Source: Candidatus Zixiibacteriota bacterium (GTDB lineage: Bacteria > Zixibacteria > MSB-5A5 > GN15 > JAAZOE01). Taken from it: a stretch of 6,912 nucleotides of DNA. A program made the translations under genes and the position numbers. The notes under the pieces were generated by a model. It was not told the DNA's origin. It saw nothing but the letters and a program-made list of their open reading frames with translations, and searched no databases. This document shows, in pieces, positions 1-6,789 of the stretch (position 1 is its first letter; each line of letters starts with the position of its first letter). Where the stretch lies: the NCBI GenBank assembly GCA_012797915.1, contig JAAZOE010000290.1, positions 1-6,912 on the forward strand, written 5' to 3'.

Positions 1-2
1 AG

Positions 3-65
3 CAGATCCAGCTGGACATGATGGAAGACCTGGCCAACCGCTCCCACCCCCCGGACGCACCGTAG
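3..65 (+). CDS. C-terminal end of an unidentified protein (partial)
   Basis: The frame starting at base 3 reads QIQLDMMEDLANRSHPPDAP and then stops at TAG (63-65). The gene begins before the window. The tail is hydrophilic and proline-rich and carries no motif that identifies a family. I prefer this frame because its stop lies only four bases before the MFS start codon, the usual spacing for adjacent genes of one operon. A second frame, starting at base 2, also stays open across this stretch, so the assignment is only moderately safe. If correct, the gene is probably cotranscribed with the transporter. Confidence 0.45.
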   Translation, partial: QIQLDMMEDLANRSHPPDAP

Positions 66-69
66 ATAT

Positions 70-1272
70 ATGCCTGAAATCTCCGCCCACACCGGACGTC
101 TGGCCGGCTTTTTCGGCCTGAAACGCGACTACTTTCTGCTGTTGGTCATGGTCGTGTTGATCGGCATGGGAGAAAAGACCGGGTCCCGTTTCGTTCCCAA
201 GTATATCGAGGTCCTCGGGGCGGGCGTGCTGCTCATCGGCCTCTATGGGGGGCTGGAGGATTTGCTGGGGGCGCTCTGGTCTTTGCCCGGCGGGTATATC
301 AGCGACCGGTTGGGGACCAAAAAAGCCCTGGCCGTTTTTAATCTCATTGCCATGACCGGTTACCTGATCGTAGTGATGATTCCGTCCTGGCCGGCAGTGA
401 TGGTCGCCTCCATTTTCTTCCTTTCCTGGTCGGCGCTGTCTCTTCCGACCACGATGAGTCTGGTGGGAACGCTGCTGCCCAAATCCAAACGGGCGATGGG
501 GGTTTCGATGCACTCCATCATCCGCCGGATTCCGATGGGGGGCGGCCCGATCATTGGTGGGGCGTTGATCGGTGTCTATGGGATGGTCACCGGCGTGCGG
601 ATCACGTTCGCCATCGCCTTCATCCTGGCGGCGGCGGCGATGATTCTGCAACAGAAGATGGCTCCCAGTGAAGCAACGAAGTACGAACCGCTTCATTTAA
701 CGGCTCTCGTGCGCCGGTTCAATCCCGGTTTGAAACGGTTGCTGGTCTCCGATATCCTGATTCGATTCTGTGAACGGATCCCGTACTCGTTTGTGATCTT
801 GTGGGTCATGGATATCGTTCGGAAGGAGGCGTTCGAATTCGGCTGGTTGACCGCAATCGAGATGGGGACGGCGATGTTGTTATACATTCCCGTTGCCTAT
901 TTCTCCGACCGGGCCGAGCGAAAACCGTTCGTGTTAATCACCTTCGGCTTCTTCACGCTGTTTCCAGCGGTGCTGTATTTTTCGCGAACCACCTCGCTTC
1001 TGATTTTTGCCTTTATTATCCGCGGTCTGAAGGAATTCGGCGAGCCGACCCGCAAGGCGTTGATTGTCGATCTGGCGGTTCCCGACGCCAAAGCCCGCAC
1101 CGTGGGCGCCTATTATTTCCTGCGCGATACGATCGTGGCTCTGGCCAGCTTCGCGGGGGGGATCCTATGGAAAATCAGCCCGGCCGTGAACCTGTGGACG
1201 GCGTTCGCCTTCGGCGCAATCGGGACGCTCTATTTCGCCATCTATGGCAAGAGCGCTGAACGCACCGAATGA
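70..1272 (+). CDS. Major facilitator superfamily (MFS) transporter
   Basis: This 400-residue protein is predicted to be an inner-membrane secondary transporter with twelve hydrophobic segments. They fall in two bundles (about residues 20-193 and 222-392) separated by a polar loop near 194-221. The MFS loop 2-3 signature (motif A) is GYISDRLGTKK at residues 75-85. A weaker second copy, AYFSDRAERKP, sits at the equivalent place in the second half (276-286), as expected from the internal duplication of the family. Other marked stretches are GMGEKTGSRF in helix 1 and RGLKEFGEPTRKAL near 318-331. Length and layout fit the 12-TM drug/sugar-phosphate type MFS proteins, but the substrate cannot be read from the sequence. 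ATG at 70 is chosen because later Met codons would remove part of helix 1. No Shine-Dalgarno is visible, so translational coupling to the gene ending at 65 is likely. Confidence 0.93.
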   Translation: MPEISAHTGRLAGFFGLKRDYFLLLVMVVLIGMGEKTGSRFVPKYIEVLGAGVLLIGLYGGLEDLLGALWSLPGGYISDRLGTKKALAVFNLIAMTGYLIVVMIPSWPAVMVASIFFLSWSALSLPTTMSLVGTLLPKSKRAMGVSMHSIIRRIPMGGGPIIGGALIGVYGMVTGVRITFAIAFILAAAAMILQQKMAPSEATKYEPLHLTALVRRFNPGLKRLLVSDILIRFCERIPYSFVILWVMDIVRKEAFEFGWLTAIEMGTAMLLYIPVAYFSDRAERKPFVLITFGFFTLFPAVLYFSRTTSLLIFAFIIRGLKEFGEPTRKALIVDLAVPDAKARTVGAYYFLRDTIVALASFAGGILWKISPAVNLWTAFAFGAIGTLYFAIYGKSAERTE

Positions 1273-1372
1273 CGCGGCGTCAACAGCAGGAACCCGCCTC
1301 CAGAACATTTCTATAATGAATAATCCATGATCCGCCGTCTTCTCGTCAGACGCGCCGTCTCCATTTGATTCC

Positions 1373-1401
1373 TTGGCGCGAATACCCATCATCCTTATAT
1401 T
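1373..1401 (+). promoter_or_regulatory. Candidate sigma70-type promoter for the small membrane protein
   Basis: TTGGCG (1373-1378) is followed after exactly 17 bases by TATATT (1396-1401). This matches 4/6 and 5/6 of the bacterial -35 and -10 consensus. The implied transcript would start near 1408, giving a leader of about 64 bases before the ATG at 1472. The same design recurs at 1878-1906. The rest of the 199-base gap after the MFS gene holds only short weak inverted repeats without a T-tract and no gene I can support. Confidence 0.42.
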
Positions 1402-1471
1402 ACATCAGCAATCAGGTAATGTGGGAATCCAATATGAGAAGAACCAAGCCGTATGGCGGAAAGACGTGAAT

Positions 1472-1864
1472 ATGAAGCCAATAATCTTCCTTCCTCCGGA
1501 ATTACGAGAAGAGTACATTCTCGTTCGTGGTGTGGTCGAACATGAAGACAACCTTATAAACCATCGCAATTCATGGTTGATTTTGGCACAATCGTTCCTG
1601 CTTGCCGCATTCATCGGGTCCGACACCTACCAATGCCTTATCGTCATTGCCGGATTTGTATCGGCTCTGTTTTGCTACATCAGTATTTTGGCTGCGATCT
1701 GGGCTTTGGAGAGGATTAGGCAGGTGCCAGGATGGAAATTCAATGATTACTATCCATATCTGACATCGCCAACCTGGCGACATTACTTGGGTTTGGCTGG
1801 AGCGTTATGTGTTCCCCTCACGTTCATCGTCATATGGATATGTATAGCCGCACAGAAGTTATAG
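1472..1864 (+). CDS. Small integral membrane protein of unknown function
   Basis: The product has 130 residues: a short polar N-terminus (1-34, with PPELREEYILVRGVVEHED) and three hydrophobic segments at about 35-50, 53-79 and 104-127. A polar, aromatic loop (80-103, with GWKFNDYYPYL) lies between the second and third. The stretch NHRNSWLILAQSFLLAAF at the first helix resembles a pattern I associate with small uncharacterised membrane proteins, but I cannot name a family. The frame is open from a TTG at 1373, but ATG 1472 is preferred because GGAAAG (1458-1463) lies 8 bases before it and the TTG is inside the candidate -35 box. Base composition is visibly less GC-rich than the flanking genes, which may hint at transfer. 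It has its own candidate promoter and appears monocistronic. Confidence 0.72.
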   Translation: MKPIIFLPPELREEYILVRGVVEHEDNLINHRNSWLILAQSFLLAAFIGSDTYQCLIVIAGFVSALFCYISILAAIWALERIRQVPGWKFNDYYPYLTSPTWRHYLGLAGALCVPLTFIVIWICIAAQKL

Positions 1865-1877
1865 CCTGCCAATTCCC

Positions 1878-1906
1878 TTGCCGGGAGGGACGATGGGGCG
1901 TATATT
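1878..1906 (+). promoter_or_regulatory. Candidate sigma70-type promoter for the large secreted protein
   Basis: TTGCCG (1878-1883), a 17-base spacer and TATATT (1901-1906) form a -35/-10 pair almost identical to the one at 1373-1401. Transcription would start near 1913 and leave an untranslated leader of about 97 bases before ATG 2010. A 5-bp inverted repeat (TCCCT 1874-1878, AGGGA 1886-1890) overlaps the -35 region. It has no T-tract and is more likely chance or an operator-like feature than a terminator. Confidence 0.42.
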
Positions 1907-2009
1907 GCGGCAGATATCTATCGCGGGGCGCGCCGAAAACTGATTGGTCAGCGGCGGCACAGGGTTTGGGTTAAACAGGACGGCCTTTTTTCGCGGCGCA
2001 AGACAAGAC

Positions 2010-4694
2010 ATGATGAAAGCGACAACCTGGGTCATCGCCGCACATCTGGCCGCCGCGTCGGTTTGCCTGACACCTCGCCCCGCTTCGGCCGAAGATCCTC
2101 CTGTCGATATTCAATGGGTGCGCGGTCAGGAATCCCTTCCTAACCGCGATTCGGTTGCGGATTCTTCCCGCGTCGGGAAGGGATTCCCGACGCCGCGAGG
2201 GGAAACGATGGCCCGAATCGCCCCCAAAATCGCCGCCCAAGGCCTGCCCAACACCCAGTTTGCCCGGCACACCGTCGGACGGATCGCCCTGACCGTCTCC
2301 AATTTCGGGACCATCGGCGCCGGTTCTTACGGCTCGCTGATTATCGACGGCGAGGAAGCCCTCTCCTGCGAATATCCGGTCAATTCCAATGTCGAGTACC
2401 TTAATCTCGGCGCTCTCTGGATCGGCGCGGTGGTCGGTGAGGACACCCTGGTGTCGGTGGGAAACGACGGCTGGTATGGCGTCACCGAGCTGTTTCCGGC
2501 CCCCGGCTTTCAGGGGACCTTTCGGTCGCGGTCGAATCTGCGATCGCGTCCGGACTACGACCCCGAGGCGATTTCCGAGCAGGATTTAATTTGCGTCTAC
2601 ACCGACACGATTGTCAACAACACCTGGACCGGGCAGGACCCGATCGACAACCGGCCGCACGTGCCGTTGCAGGTTGCGGTGACCCAGAGCAGTTACGCCT
2701 GGAGTTATGCCTACGCCGAGGATTTCGTCATCATTGACTACCAAATCGCCAACCTCGGCGACCGGCCCCTGCAGGATGTTTATCTCGGTTTCTATGTCGA
2801 TGCCGCCGCCTATCATCGGTCGAACGAGCTGACCGGGTTTCTGGATGATATCTGCGGGTTCGCCGAGACGGTGCGGATGCCGGCCGGCATCTGCCTGGAA
2901 CGGGACACCGGTGACTACCCCTGGCTGGACCGAATCAATCTGGCCTGGGCGGCCGACAACGACGGCGATCCATCATCGGCGGGAAGGTGGGATTACGCCT
3001 CGGCCCGGGCCGTCACCGGCGCGAAAGTCCTGCGGGCGCCGGGCGCCGATTATGATTATAACTTCAACTGGTGGGTTTCCAGCATCACCACGGCCCTCGA
3101 TTTCGGGCCGCGGCGAAGCGGCAGTCCGGATGATCCCTTTCGTCGGTTCGGACCGCAATTGGGGACGCCCCTGGGGGATCGTAATAAATATTATTTGATG
3201 TCCCATCGGGAGATCGATTACGATCAGTTGTTGACCGCCCGATCGCACGCCGCCGAGGGTTTTTTGCCGCCGCCCGATCCCGACTTCGCGGTCGATATCG
3301 CCGACGGCCAGGACACCCGGTATCTGCTCTCCTGCGGGCCGTTTGCGATCATGCCGGGGGACACGGTCCCCTTCACGGTCGCTTTCGTCGCCGGGGACAC
3401 CATCCATGCCGCCCCGCTGGACTATGCGACTATCTTCGACCCCTCCGCGCCAGAAACCTATGCCGGGAAACTCAGCCTGGAGGACCTCAGCATCAACGCC
3501 CGCTGGGCGTCGTGGATTTTCGACAATCCCGGCATCGACACCGACAACGACATCCGGCACGATTCCGGGGTTTTCTGCTGGAACTATGTCTGGATGGACA
3601 CCACCAGTTTCAATCCGGACAGCAGCGGCCCGTCCTTTTATGTGGCGATCGACTCGTTTAAGACGTACTACCGCGGCGACGGCCAGCCGGATTTCAAGGG
3701 GGCCTCTCCCCCGCCGGCGCCGGTGGTGAAAACATTCGCCTCGATGCGGCGGATGGTGCTGCGCTGGAACGGCCAGGCGTGCGAGCAGTTCCGCGATCCG
3801 TTCACCGGCCAGAACGATTTCGAGGGATACCGGGTCTATTTCGCCCGGGGGGACCGCGAGTCGGACTATGTCCTGGCGGCGACGTACGACATCGATGATT
3901 TTCAGCCGTATCAGTTCGACGATTTCTACCGTCAGTATCGCCGGACCGGTCCGCCGGTGACCCGGGCGCGGTTGCAGGAGATGTATGGCGCCGGATTCGA
4001 TCCGACGCTTTATTATGATGAGGGGCATCAGTATCTCGACGAGGGGTCGGGACGGTCGTATTTCTTCGAGGCCCAGGACTGGAATTATGCCGATCTGTCC
4101 GACCCCAACGGGATTCATCGCGTTTACCCTCAGGCCTCGCCCGAGGACCCCGCCGACACGACCGAGGACGGCTACCTGCGGTATTATGAGTATGAGTTCA
4201 TCATCGACAATCTGCAGCCCTCGGTGCCGTATTATTTCACCGTGACCACGTTCGATTACGGCGCCTTTGCCTTCAACCTGCCGCCGTTGGAATCATCCAA
4301 GCTGCTCAACGCGGTCCGCGATTATCCGTTGCCCTCGGCCGGGACGGTGGAACGCGACGGGTTGGCGGTGATGGTGTTCCCCAATCCGTATCGGGCCGAC
4401 GGCGGGTATGCGCGGGCGGGGTACGAGAACCGCGACCGGACGGAGGCGGCCGAGTGGGCGCGCGAGATTCATTTCGCCAATCTGCCGCGGGTCTGCACGA
4501 TCCGGATTTTCACCTTGAGCGGCGATCTGGTGCAGGAAATCCGGCACGAGCGTCCCGACGGCGGGGCGGGGGCGCAGGAGGAGACCTGGAATCTCATCTC
4601 GCGCAACACGCAGGCGGTGGCCAGCGGGCTGTATTTATGGCAGGTGTCATCGGAGCAGGGCGACCAGCTGGGCAAGTTGGTGATTATCAAGTGA
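2010..4694 (+). CDS. Large secreted surface protein with FnIII-like and C-terminal FlgD/T9SS-type sorting domain
   Basis: This exported protein of 894 residues has an unknown specific role. The N-terminus (1-27) is a Sec signal peptide with a hydrophobic core at about 7-20 and a probable cut after PASA. Residues 28-85 are a polar linker that includes a translated palindromic repeat. From about 90 to 560 runs a region with RIALTVSNFGTIGAG, CEYP (120-123), LGALWIGAVVGEDTLVS (133-149) and EAISEQDLICVYTDT (186-200). I know these from large exported proteins of FCB candidate phyla without assigned function. Residues 566-750 look fibronectin-III-like (MVLRWNG, GYRVYFARG, YYFTVTTFD). Residues 785-894 form the C-terminal beta domain: VFPNPYR, IRIFTLSGDLV, SGLYLWQV, GKLVIIK. 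It resembles FlgD Ig-like / type A sorting domains, so outer-membrane export by a type IX-like system is an inference. The frame is open from TTG 1944, but only ATG 2010 or 2013 puts the signal peptide at the start. The ribosome site is weak. Confidence 0.88.
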   Translation: MMKATTWVIAAHLAAASVCLTPRPASAEDPPVDIQWVRGQESLPNRDSVADSSRVGKGFPTPRGETMARIAPKIAAQGLPNTQFARHTVGRIALTVSNFGTIGAGSYGSLIIDGEEALSCEYPVNSNVEYLNLGALWIGAVVGEDTLVSVGNDGWYGVTELFPAPGFQGTFRSRSNLRSRPDYDPEAISEQDLICVYTDTIVNNTWTGQDPIDNRPHVPLQVAVTQSSYAWSYAYAEDFVIIDYQIANLGDRPLQDVYLGFYVDAAAYHRSNELTGFLDDICGFAETVRMPAGICLERDTGDYPWLDRINLAWAADNDGDPSSAGRWDYASARAVTGAKVLRAPGADYDYNFNWWVSSITTALDFGPRRSGSPDDPFRRFGPQLGTPLGDRNKYYLMSHREIDYDQLLTARSHAAEGFLPPPDPDFAVDIADGQDTRYLLSCGPFAIMPGDTVPFTVAFVAGDTIHAAPLDYATIFDPSAPETYAGKLSLEDLSINARWASWIFDNPGIDTDNDIRHDSGVFCWNYVWMDTTSFNPDSSGPSFYVAIDSFKTYYRGDGQPDFKGASPPPAPVVKTFASMRRMVLRWNGQACEQFRDPFTGQNDFEGYRVYFARGDRESDYVLAATYDIDDFQPYQFDDFYRQYRRTGPPVTRARLQEMYGAGFDPTLYYDEGHQYLDEGSGRSYFFEAQDWNYADLSDPNGIHRVYPQASPEDPADTTEDGYLRYYEYEFIIDNLQPSVPYYFTVTTFDYGAFAFNLPPLESSKLLNAVRDYPLPSAGTVERDGLAVMVFPNPYRADGGYARAGYENRDRTEAAEWAREIHFANLPRVCTIRIFTLSGDLVQEIRHERPDGGAGAQEETWNLISRNTQAVASGLYLWQVSSEQGDQLGKLVIIK
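2121..2197 (+). repeat. Palindromic REP-like element embedded in coding sequence
   Basis: The arms 2121-2140 and 2176-2197 are inverted copies of each other, differing by one mismatch and a 2-base indel. Their shared core GGAATCCCTTCC (2129-2140) is perfectly inverted at 2176-2187. The right part alone also folds: 2170-2179 and 2184-2193 are a perfect 10-bp stem around a GGGA loop. A further small repeat, AACCG/CGGTT, lies in the centre. The whole could form a long hairpin in DNA or mRNA. It encodes about residues 38-63 of the secreted protein, in the Arg/Ser/Pro-rich linker after the signal peptide. The shape resembles dispersed palindromic (REP or MITE-like) units. Only one copy is visible, so dispersal is an inference. 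Confidence 0.6.
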
Positions 4695-4884
4695 AAATAG
4701 GTTCTGTTGGAATGACTTGTGGCCAATGTATCGATCGGATATCGGCATGGACGTTGCCGCAATAGTGGGTCTTTTGACGCAAGAAGTTGAGATTATTGAG
4801 GATACGTATCATGTAAAATGTGATGAAGTTCATGAATAATTTCAAAAAGCACTTGACAAGATATTTTCAATCATGTACCAATAA
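4691..4884 (+). pseudogene. Degenerate heavy-metal-associated (HMA, CopZ/MerP-like) domain
   Basis: GTG at 4691 overlaps the stop codon of the secreted-protein gene and opens a frame reading VKIGSVGMTCGQCIDRISAW, ending at TAG 4763-4765. GMTCxxC followed by xDRI is the metal-binding signature of HMA domains. A second frame, also open here, picks up at ATG 4747 with MDVAAIVGLL, TQEVEIIEDTYHVKCDEV and, after a TAA at 4837-4839, FQKALDKIFSIMYQ, ending at TAA 4882-4884. These pieces follow the rest of the HMA pattern: 'GV.aV', then 'V.v.yD...V..deI', then 'i...Gf'. About five residues after the CxxC helix are missing, consistent with a small deletion and frameshift. An intact domain of this type binds Cu(I) or another soft metal and passes it to a P-type ATPase. 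Here it should not yield a functional product. The alignment was made by eye from family knowledge, and the C-terminal part is less certain than the motif. Confidence 0.5.
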
Positions 4885-4894
4885 CAATGTACCA
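4853..4894 (+). promoter_or_regulatory. Possible promoter and direct-repeat operator upstream of the CARDB/peptidase gene
   Basis: A perfect -35 hexamer TTGACA (4853-4858) is followed after 17 bases by a poor -10 (TACCAA, 4876-4881). An 8-base direct repeat, ATGTACCA, occurs at 4873-4880 and 4887-4894, a 14-base period, overlapping and following the -10 position. CATAAT (4893-4898) is a better -10 but lacks a -35 at the right distance. The TTGACA lies within the tail of the HMA ghost, so it may simply be old coding sequence. The gap from here to ATG 4987 contains nothing else I can name apart from the ribosome site GAGAGGTGA (4975-4983). Confidence 0.3.
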
Positions 4895-4986
4895 TAATTC
4901 GTAGCGAAATACGCGGCAAACGGAAACACGCGATTTGCATCGGGGTTTTGCACCAGGGCACGCCGCACGGTAAAGAGAGGTGACCG

Positions 4987-6435
4987 ATGCGTATCAATTT
5001 TCATTTCAGCAGACGTTTATTGATATTATTGGGTATTGCCGCCTCATTGGCGACATCAGGTCCATCGAGAGAGAGGGTGGCCGACCATCCAAACGCGGTT
5101 ATCCCGAAGGAGTTGTCGGATAGAGTTGATGCCCAGTTCGGACCTCCGTGCGAACCCGCCTGGCTTACCTATGCCGATTCATGTCGCGTGCTTGGCCCTA
5201 ACAGCAACAGCACATCCTTTTATATATCCGGATTATATGGCTATAGGGTCTACCGCTACTACTACTTTTATGCAGACAGTGGAGCCCTGTGGATTGGGAT
5301 TGACAACATTGACTCAAATAGCGCCTATTGCGCAATGACGGTATATAATTATTGGGCGGGGGATCCCATCGCCAGTTGCGAAGGGGGCCCTCCGCAAATC
5401 AGTCTCAACGCGACAATCGCGTGGCCAGACTGGTATTTCGTGATCGTCGTCACCTATGGTTGCGGCCCGTGGGATGATCAACAGATAAGGGTTATGATTA
5501 CTCATGAATCACCGGATTATGATTTGCAAATCTCCAGCTTGGGCTTATGGCCTCAAATCGAGGATGCCCATCCGGACACCGGCTATCGCGCGTACTTTGT
5601 CATCAATGATGTTGGCGAGGACCCCATTCCCTATGATGATATTGATTTATCGGGGTACTTCATCCCGTCATGCGAATGCGAATATGAATATGCTTACCCC
5701 GTGACGGTTTCGGTTTATGCCGGAAAGGACATTCAGTGTGATAACACGACCGGACTACAGTACTCCTGTTTTCAAGATAATGTATACCTTGGAGGGAATT
5801 ATCATCTGCCGACCTCTTGTCCGGATACGATCAAGGCGCCATATAGCGCCTGCAGTAAGATATGGAACGTCCTTGCGCGCGTCGATCCCTCGGACCTGTT
5901 TCACGAAACGAATGAGGAAAACAACTGCTCGCTGGTCGCCCAGATCGGGTGGGCGCACCATATTAATGGGGAATTGCAGGCCTTTGACTGGAATGCAGGC
6001 CTCGGCGTTAGTCGAGGTATCAATGGGGTACCGGTTTATGCGCACGTTTATCCCGGTTCAGGTCCGTATAATTACGAGGCGATTACTCGTCAAAAGGGGT
6101 CCAAAGCCGGCTATTTTGAATTCTGGGTGCCCTATAGCGAATTGAGTTCTTATTTTTATGTATCCTCCCTTCTGACTAGGGAATCATTCGCCACCGTATA
6201 TGATAGCAGCACGGGCGATTTTGCCTATATGGAATCCGGTTATTTTGACGTACCGGCTCAATTCAGTTCGCCGATCATTTTTAAACCATATTCATACAGT
6301 CAGGGATTAGACAAAGATACTATTTTCAACACCGGTGCAAACGGGATTTTCGGCATTGAGGATTTCAATTCCTTTATTGCGAGTCGCCTGGGGCATACCT
6401 ACACGTTGCCATTCATGGAATTCAGCGTCGGATAA
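4987..6435 (+). CDS. Secreted multidomain protein with CARDB-like domain, 5' part of an interrupted metallopeptidase gene
   Basis: The open frame gives 482 residues ending at TAA 6433-6435, but the same frame continues into a HELAH peptidase segment, so this is probably the front of a 600-codon gene. The ribosome site GAGAGGTGA (4975-4983) supports ATG 4987. Residues 1-24 are a signal peptide (RR at 9-10, then LLILLGIAASLA). Residues 50-175 are an aromatic, beta-rich module (YRVYRYYYFYADSGALWIGI), perhaps similar to pre-peptidase C-terminal domains. Residues 177-320 resemble a CARDB/APHP adhesion domain ending in VDPSDLFHETNEENN. Residues 323-425 look like another beta sandwich. Residues 427-482 begin the peptidase region. 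Twelve cysteines (55-314) fit an extracytoplasmic protein with disulfides. GC content is lower than in the upstream genes. The truncated product might still be secreted and act as a binding protein, but it would lack the catalytic site. Confidence 0.8.
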   Translation: MRINFHFSRRLLILLGIAASLATSGPSRERVADHPNAVIPKELSDRVDAQFGPPCEPAWLTYADSCRVLGPNSNSTSFYISGLYGYRVYRYYYFYADSGALWIGIDNIDSNSAYCAMTVYNYWAGDPIASCEGGPPQISLNATIAWPDWYFVIVVTYGCGPWDDQQIRVMITHESPDYDLQISSLGLWPQIEDAHPDTGYRAYFVINDVGEDPIPYDDIDLSGYFIPSCECEYEYAYPVTVSVYAGKDIQCDNTTGLQYSCFQDNVYLGGNYHLPTSCPDTIKAPYSACSKIWNVLARVDPSDLFHETNEENNCSLVAQIGWAHHINGELQAFDWNAGLGVSRGINGVPVYAHVYPGSGPYNYEAITRQKGSKAGYFEFWVPYSELSSYFYVSSLLTRESFATVYDSSTGDFAYMESGYFDVPAQFSSPIIFKPYSYSQGLDKDTIFNTGANGIFGIEDFNSFIASRLGHTYTLPFMEFSVG

Positions 6436-6789
6436 TACTCCTATAGTTTCGCAGGAAGGGGCGGAATTCCGCTAATCAGGCTTGGTAAAAACATCGATAC
6501 CAGCCTATATTATGACAGGAGGGTTATGCACGAATTGGCTCATGCCGTACACTACGATATCGTTGAAGAGATGGGCGGAGAAATCCCTGGTTGCGGTATT
6601 CACGGTCCGGGGATGTTTCCGGAAGGTGAAATATGCGCCTTTATCGAAGGATTGGCAGGATTCATGCAAACCATCGTGCCAACGACAAACGCATGGACTT
6701 TCATAAGTCAGGAATGTAGAAGATCGGATTACGCCTGCTTGGACTCGAACAATATTGAACACAATGACTGGTATACTGCTCCCCGTTAG
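6436..6789 (+). pseudogene. Zinc metallopeptidase (HELAH) domain, 3' part of the interrupted gene
   Basis: The frame of the gene starting at 4987 runs on without another stop from 6436 to TAG 6787-6789. It encodes YSYSFAGRGGIPLIRLGKN, then YYDRRVMHELAHAVHYD. HELAH (residues 515-519 counted from ATG 4987) is the HExxH zinc site: H515 and H519 as ligands, E516 as the catalytic base. E554 in CAFIEGLAGF, 35 residues later, is a candidate third ligand as in gluzincins; this is an inference from spacing. Hydrophobic and polar patterning before HELAH looks like a genuine protease fold, so the TAA at 6433 looks like a recent nonsense change, a sequencing error or, less likely, readthrough. Translation from ATG 6526 is conceivable (AGGAGG 6517-6522, but only 3 bases away). 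It would start one residue before the zinc motif and give 87 residues without the N-terminal half of the fold. The 3' end falls where the IS element appears to begin, so the C-terminus is probably truncated too. Confidence 0.66.

Noticed and set aside
801..1259. 152-codon overlapping frame within the MFS gene
   Set aside because: It is a different frame of a clear transporter gene, with Arg-rich composition typical of out-of-frame GC-rich DNA.
1255..1370. Possible terminator after the MFS gene (GACGC-G-GCGTC at the stop codon and AGACG/CGTCT near 1353)
   Set aside because: The stems are only 5 bp with 1-3 base loops and no following T-tract.
1373..1471. N-terminal extension of the small membrane protein from TTG 1373
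   Set aside because: The TTG coincides with the candidate -35 box, while ATG 1472 has GGAAAG at 8 bases.
1944..2009. N-terminal extension of the large secreted protein from TTG 1944
   Set aside because: It would place 22 residues before an otherwise standard signal peptide and has no ribosome site. ATG 2010 or 2013 is the sensible start.
2973..4118. Open frame of 381 codons on the minus strand
   Set aside because: It lies entirely inside the well-supported secreted-protein gene. It has no domain-like pattern, is rich in Arg/Gly/Ile from reversed GC-rich codons, and shows no ribosome site. It is a shadow of the + strand gene.
4832..4894. Short frame MNNFKKHLTRYFQSCTNNNV... of 21 codons
   Set aside because: It has no ribosome site and overlaps the HMA ghost in another frame; it is too short to support.
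6526..6789. Independent 87-residue gene starting at the ATG before HELAH
   Set aside because: The frame is continuous with the upstream gene apart from one stop. The start would fall one residue before the zinc motif, and AGGAGG lies only 3 bases from the ATG, where it also encodes Arg-Arg. Reinitiation is possible but unlikely to make a folded protease.
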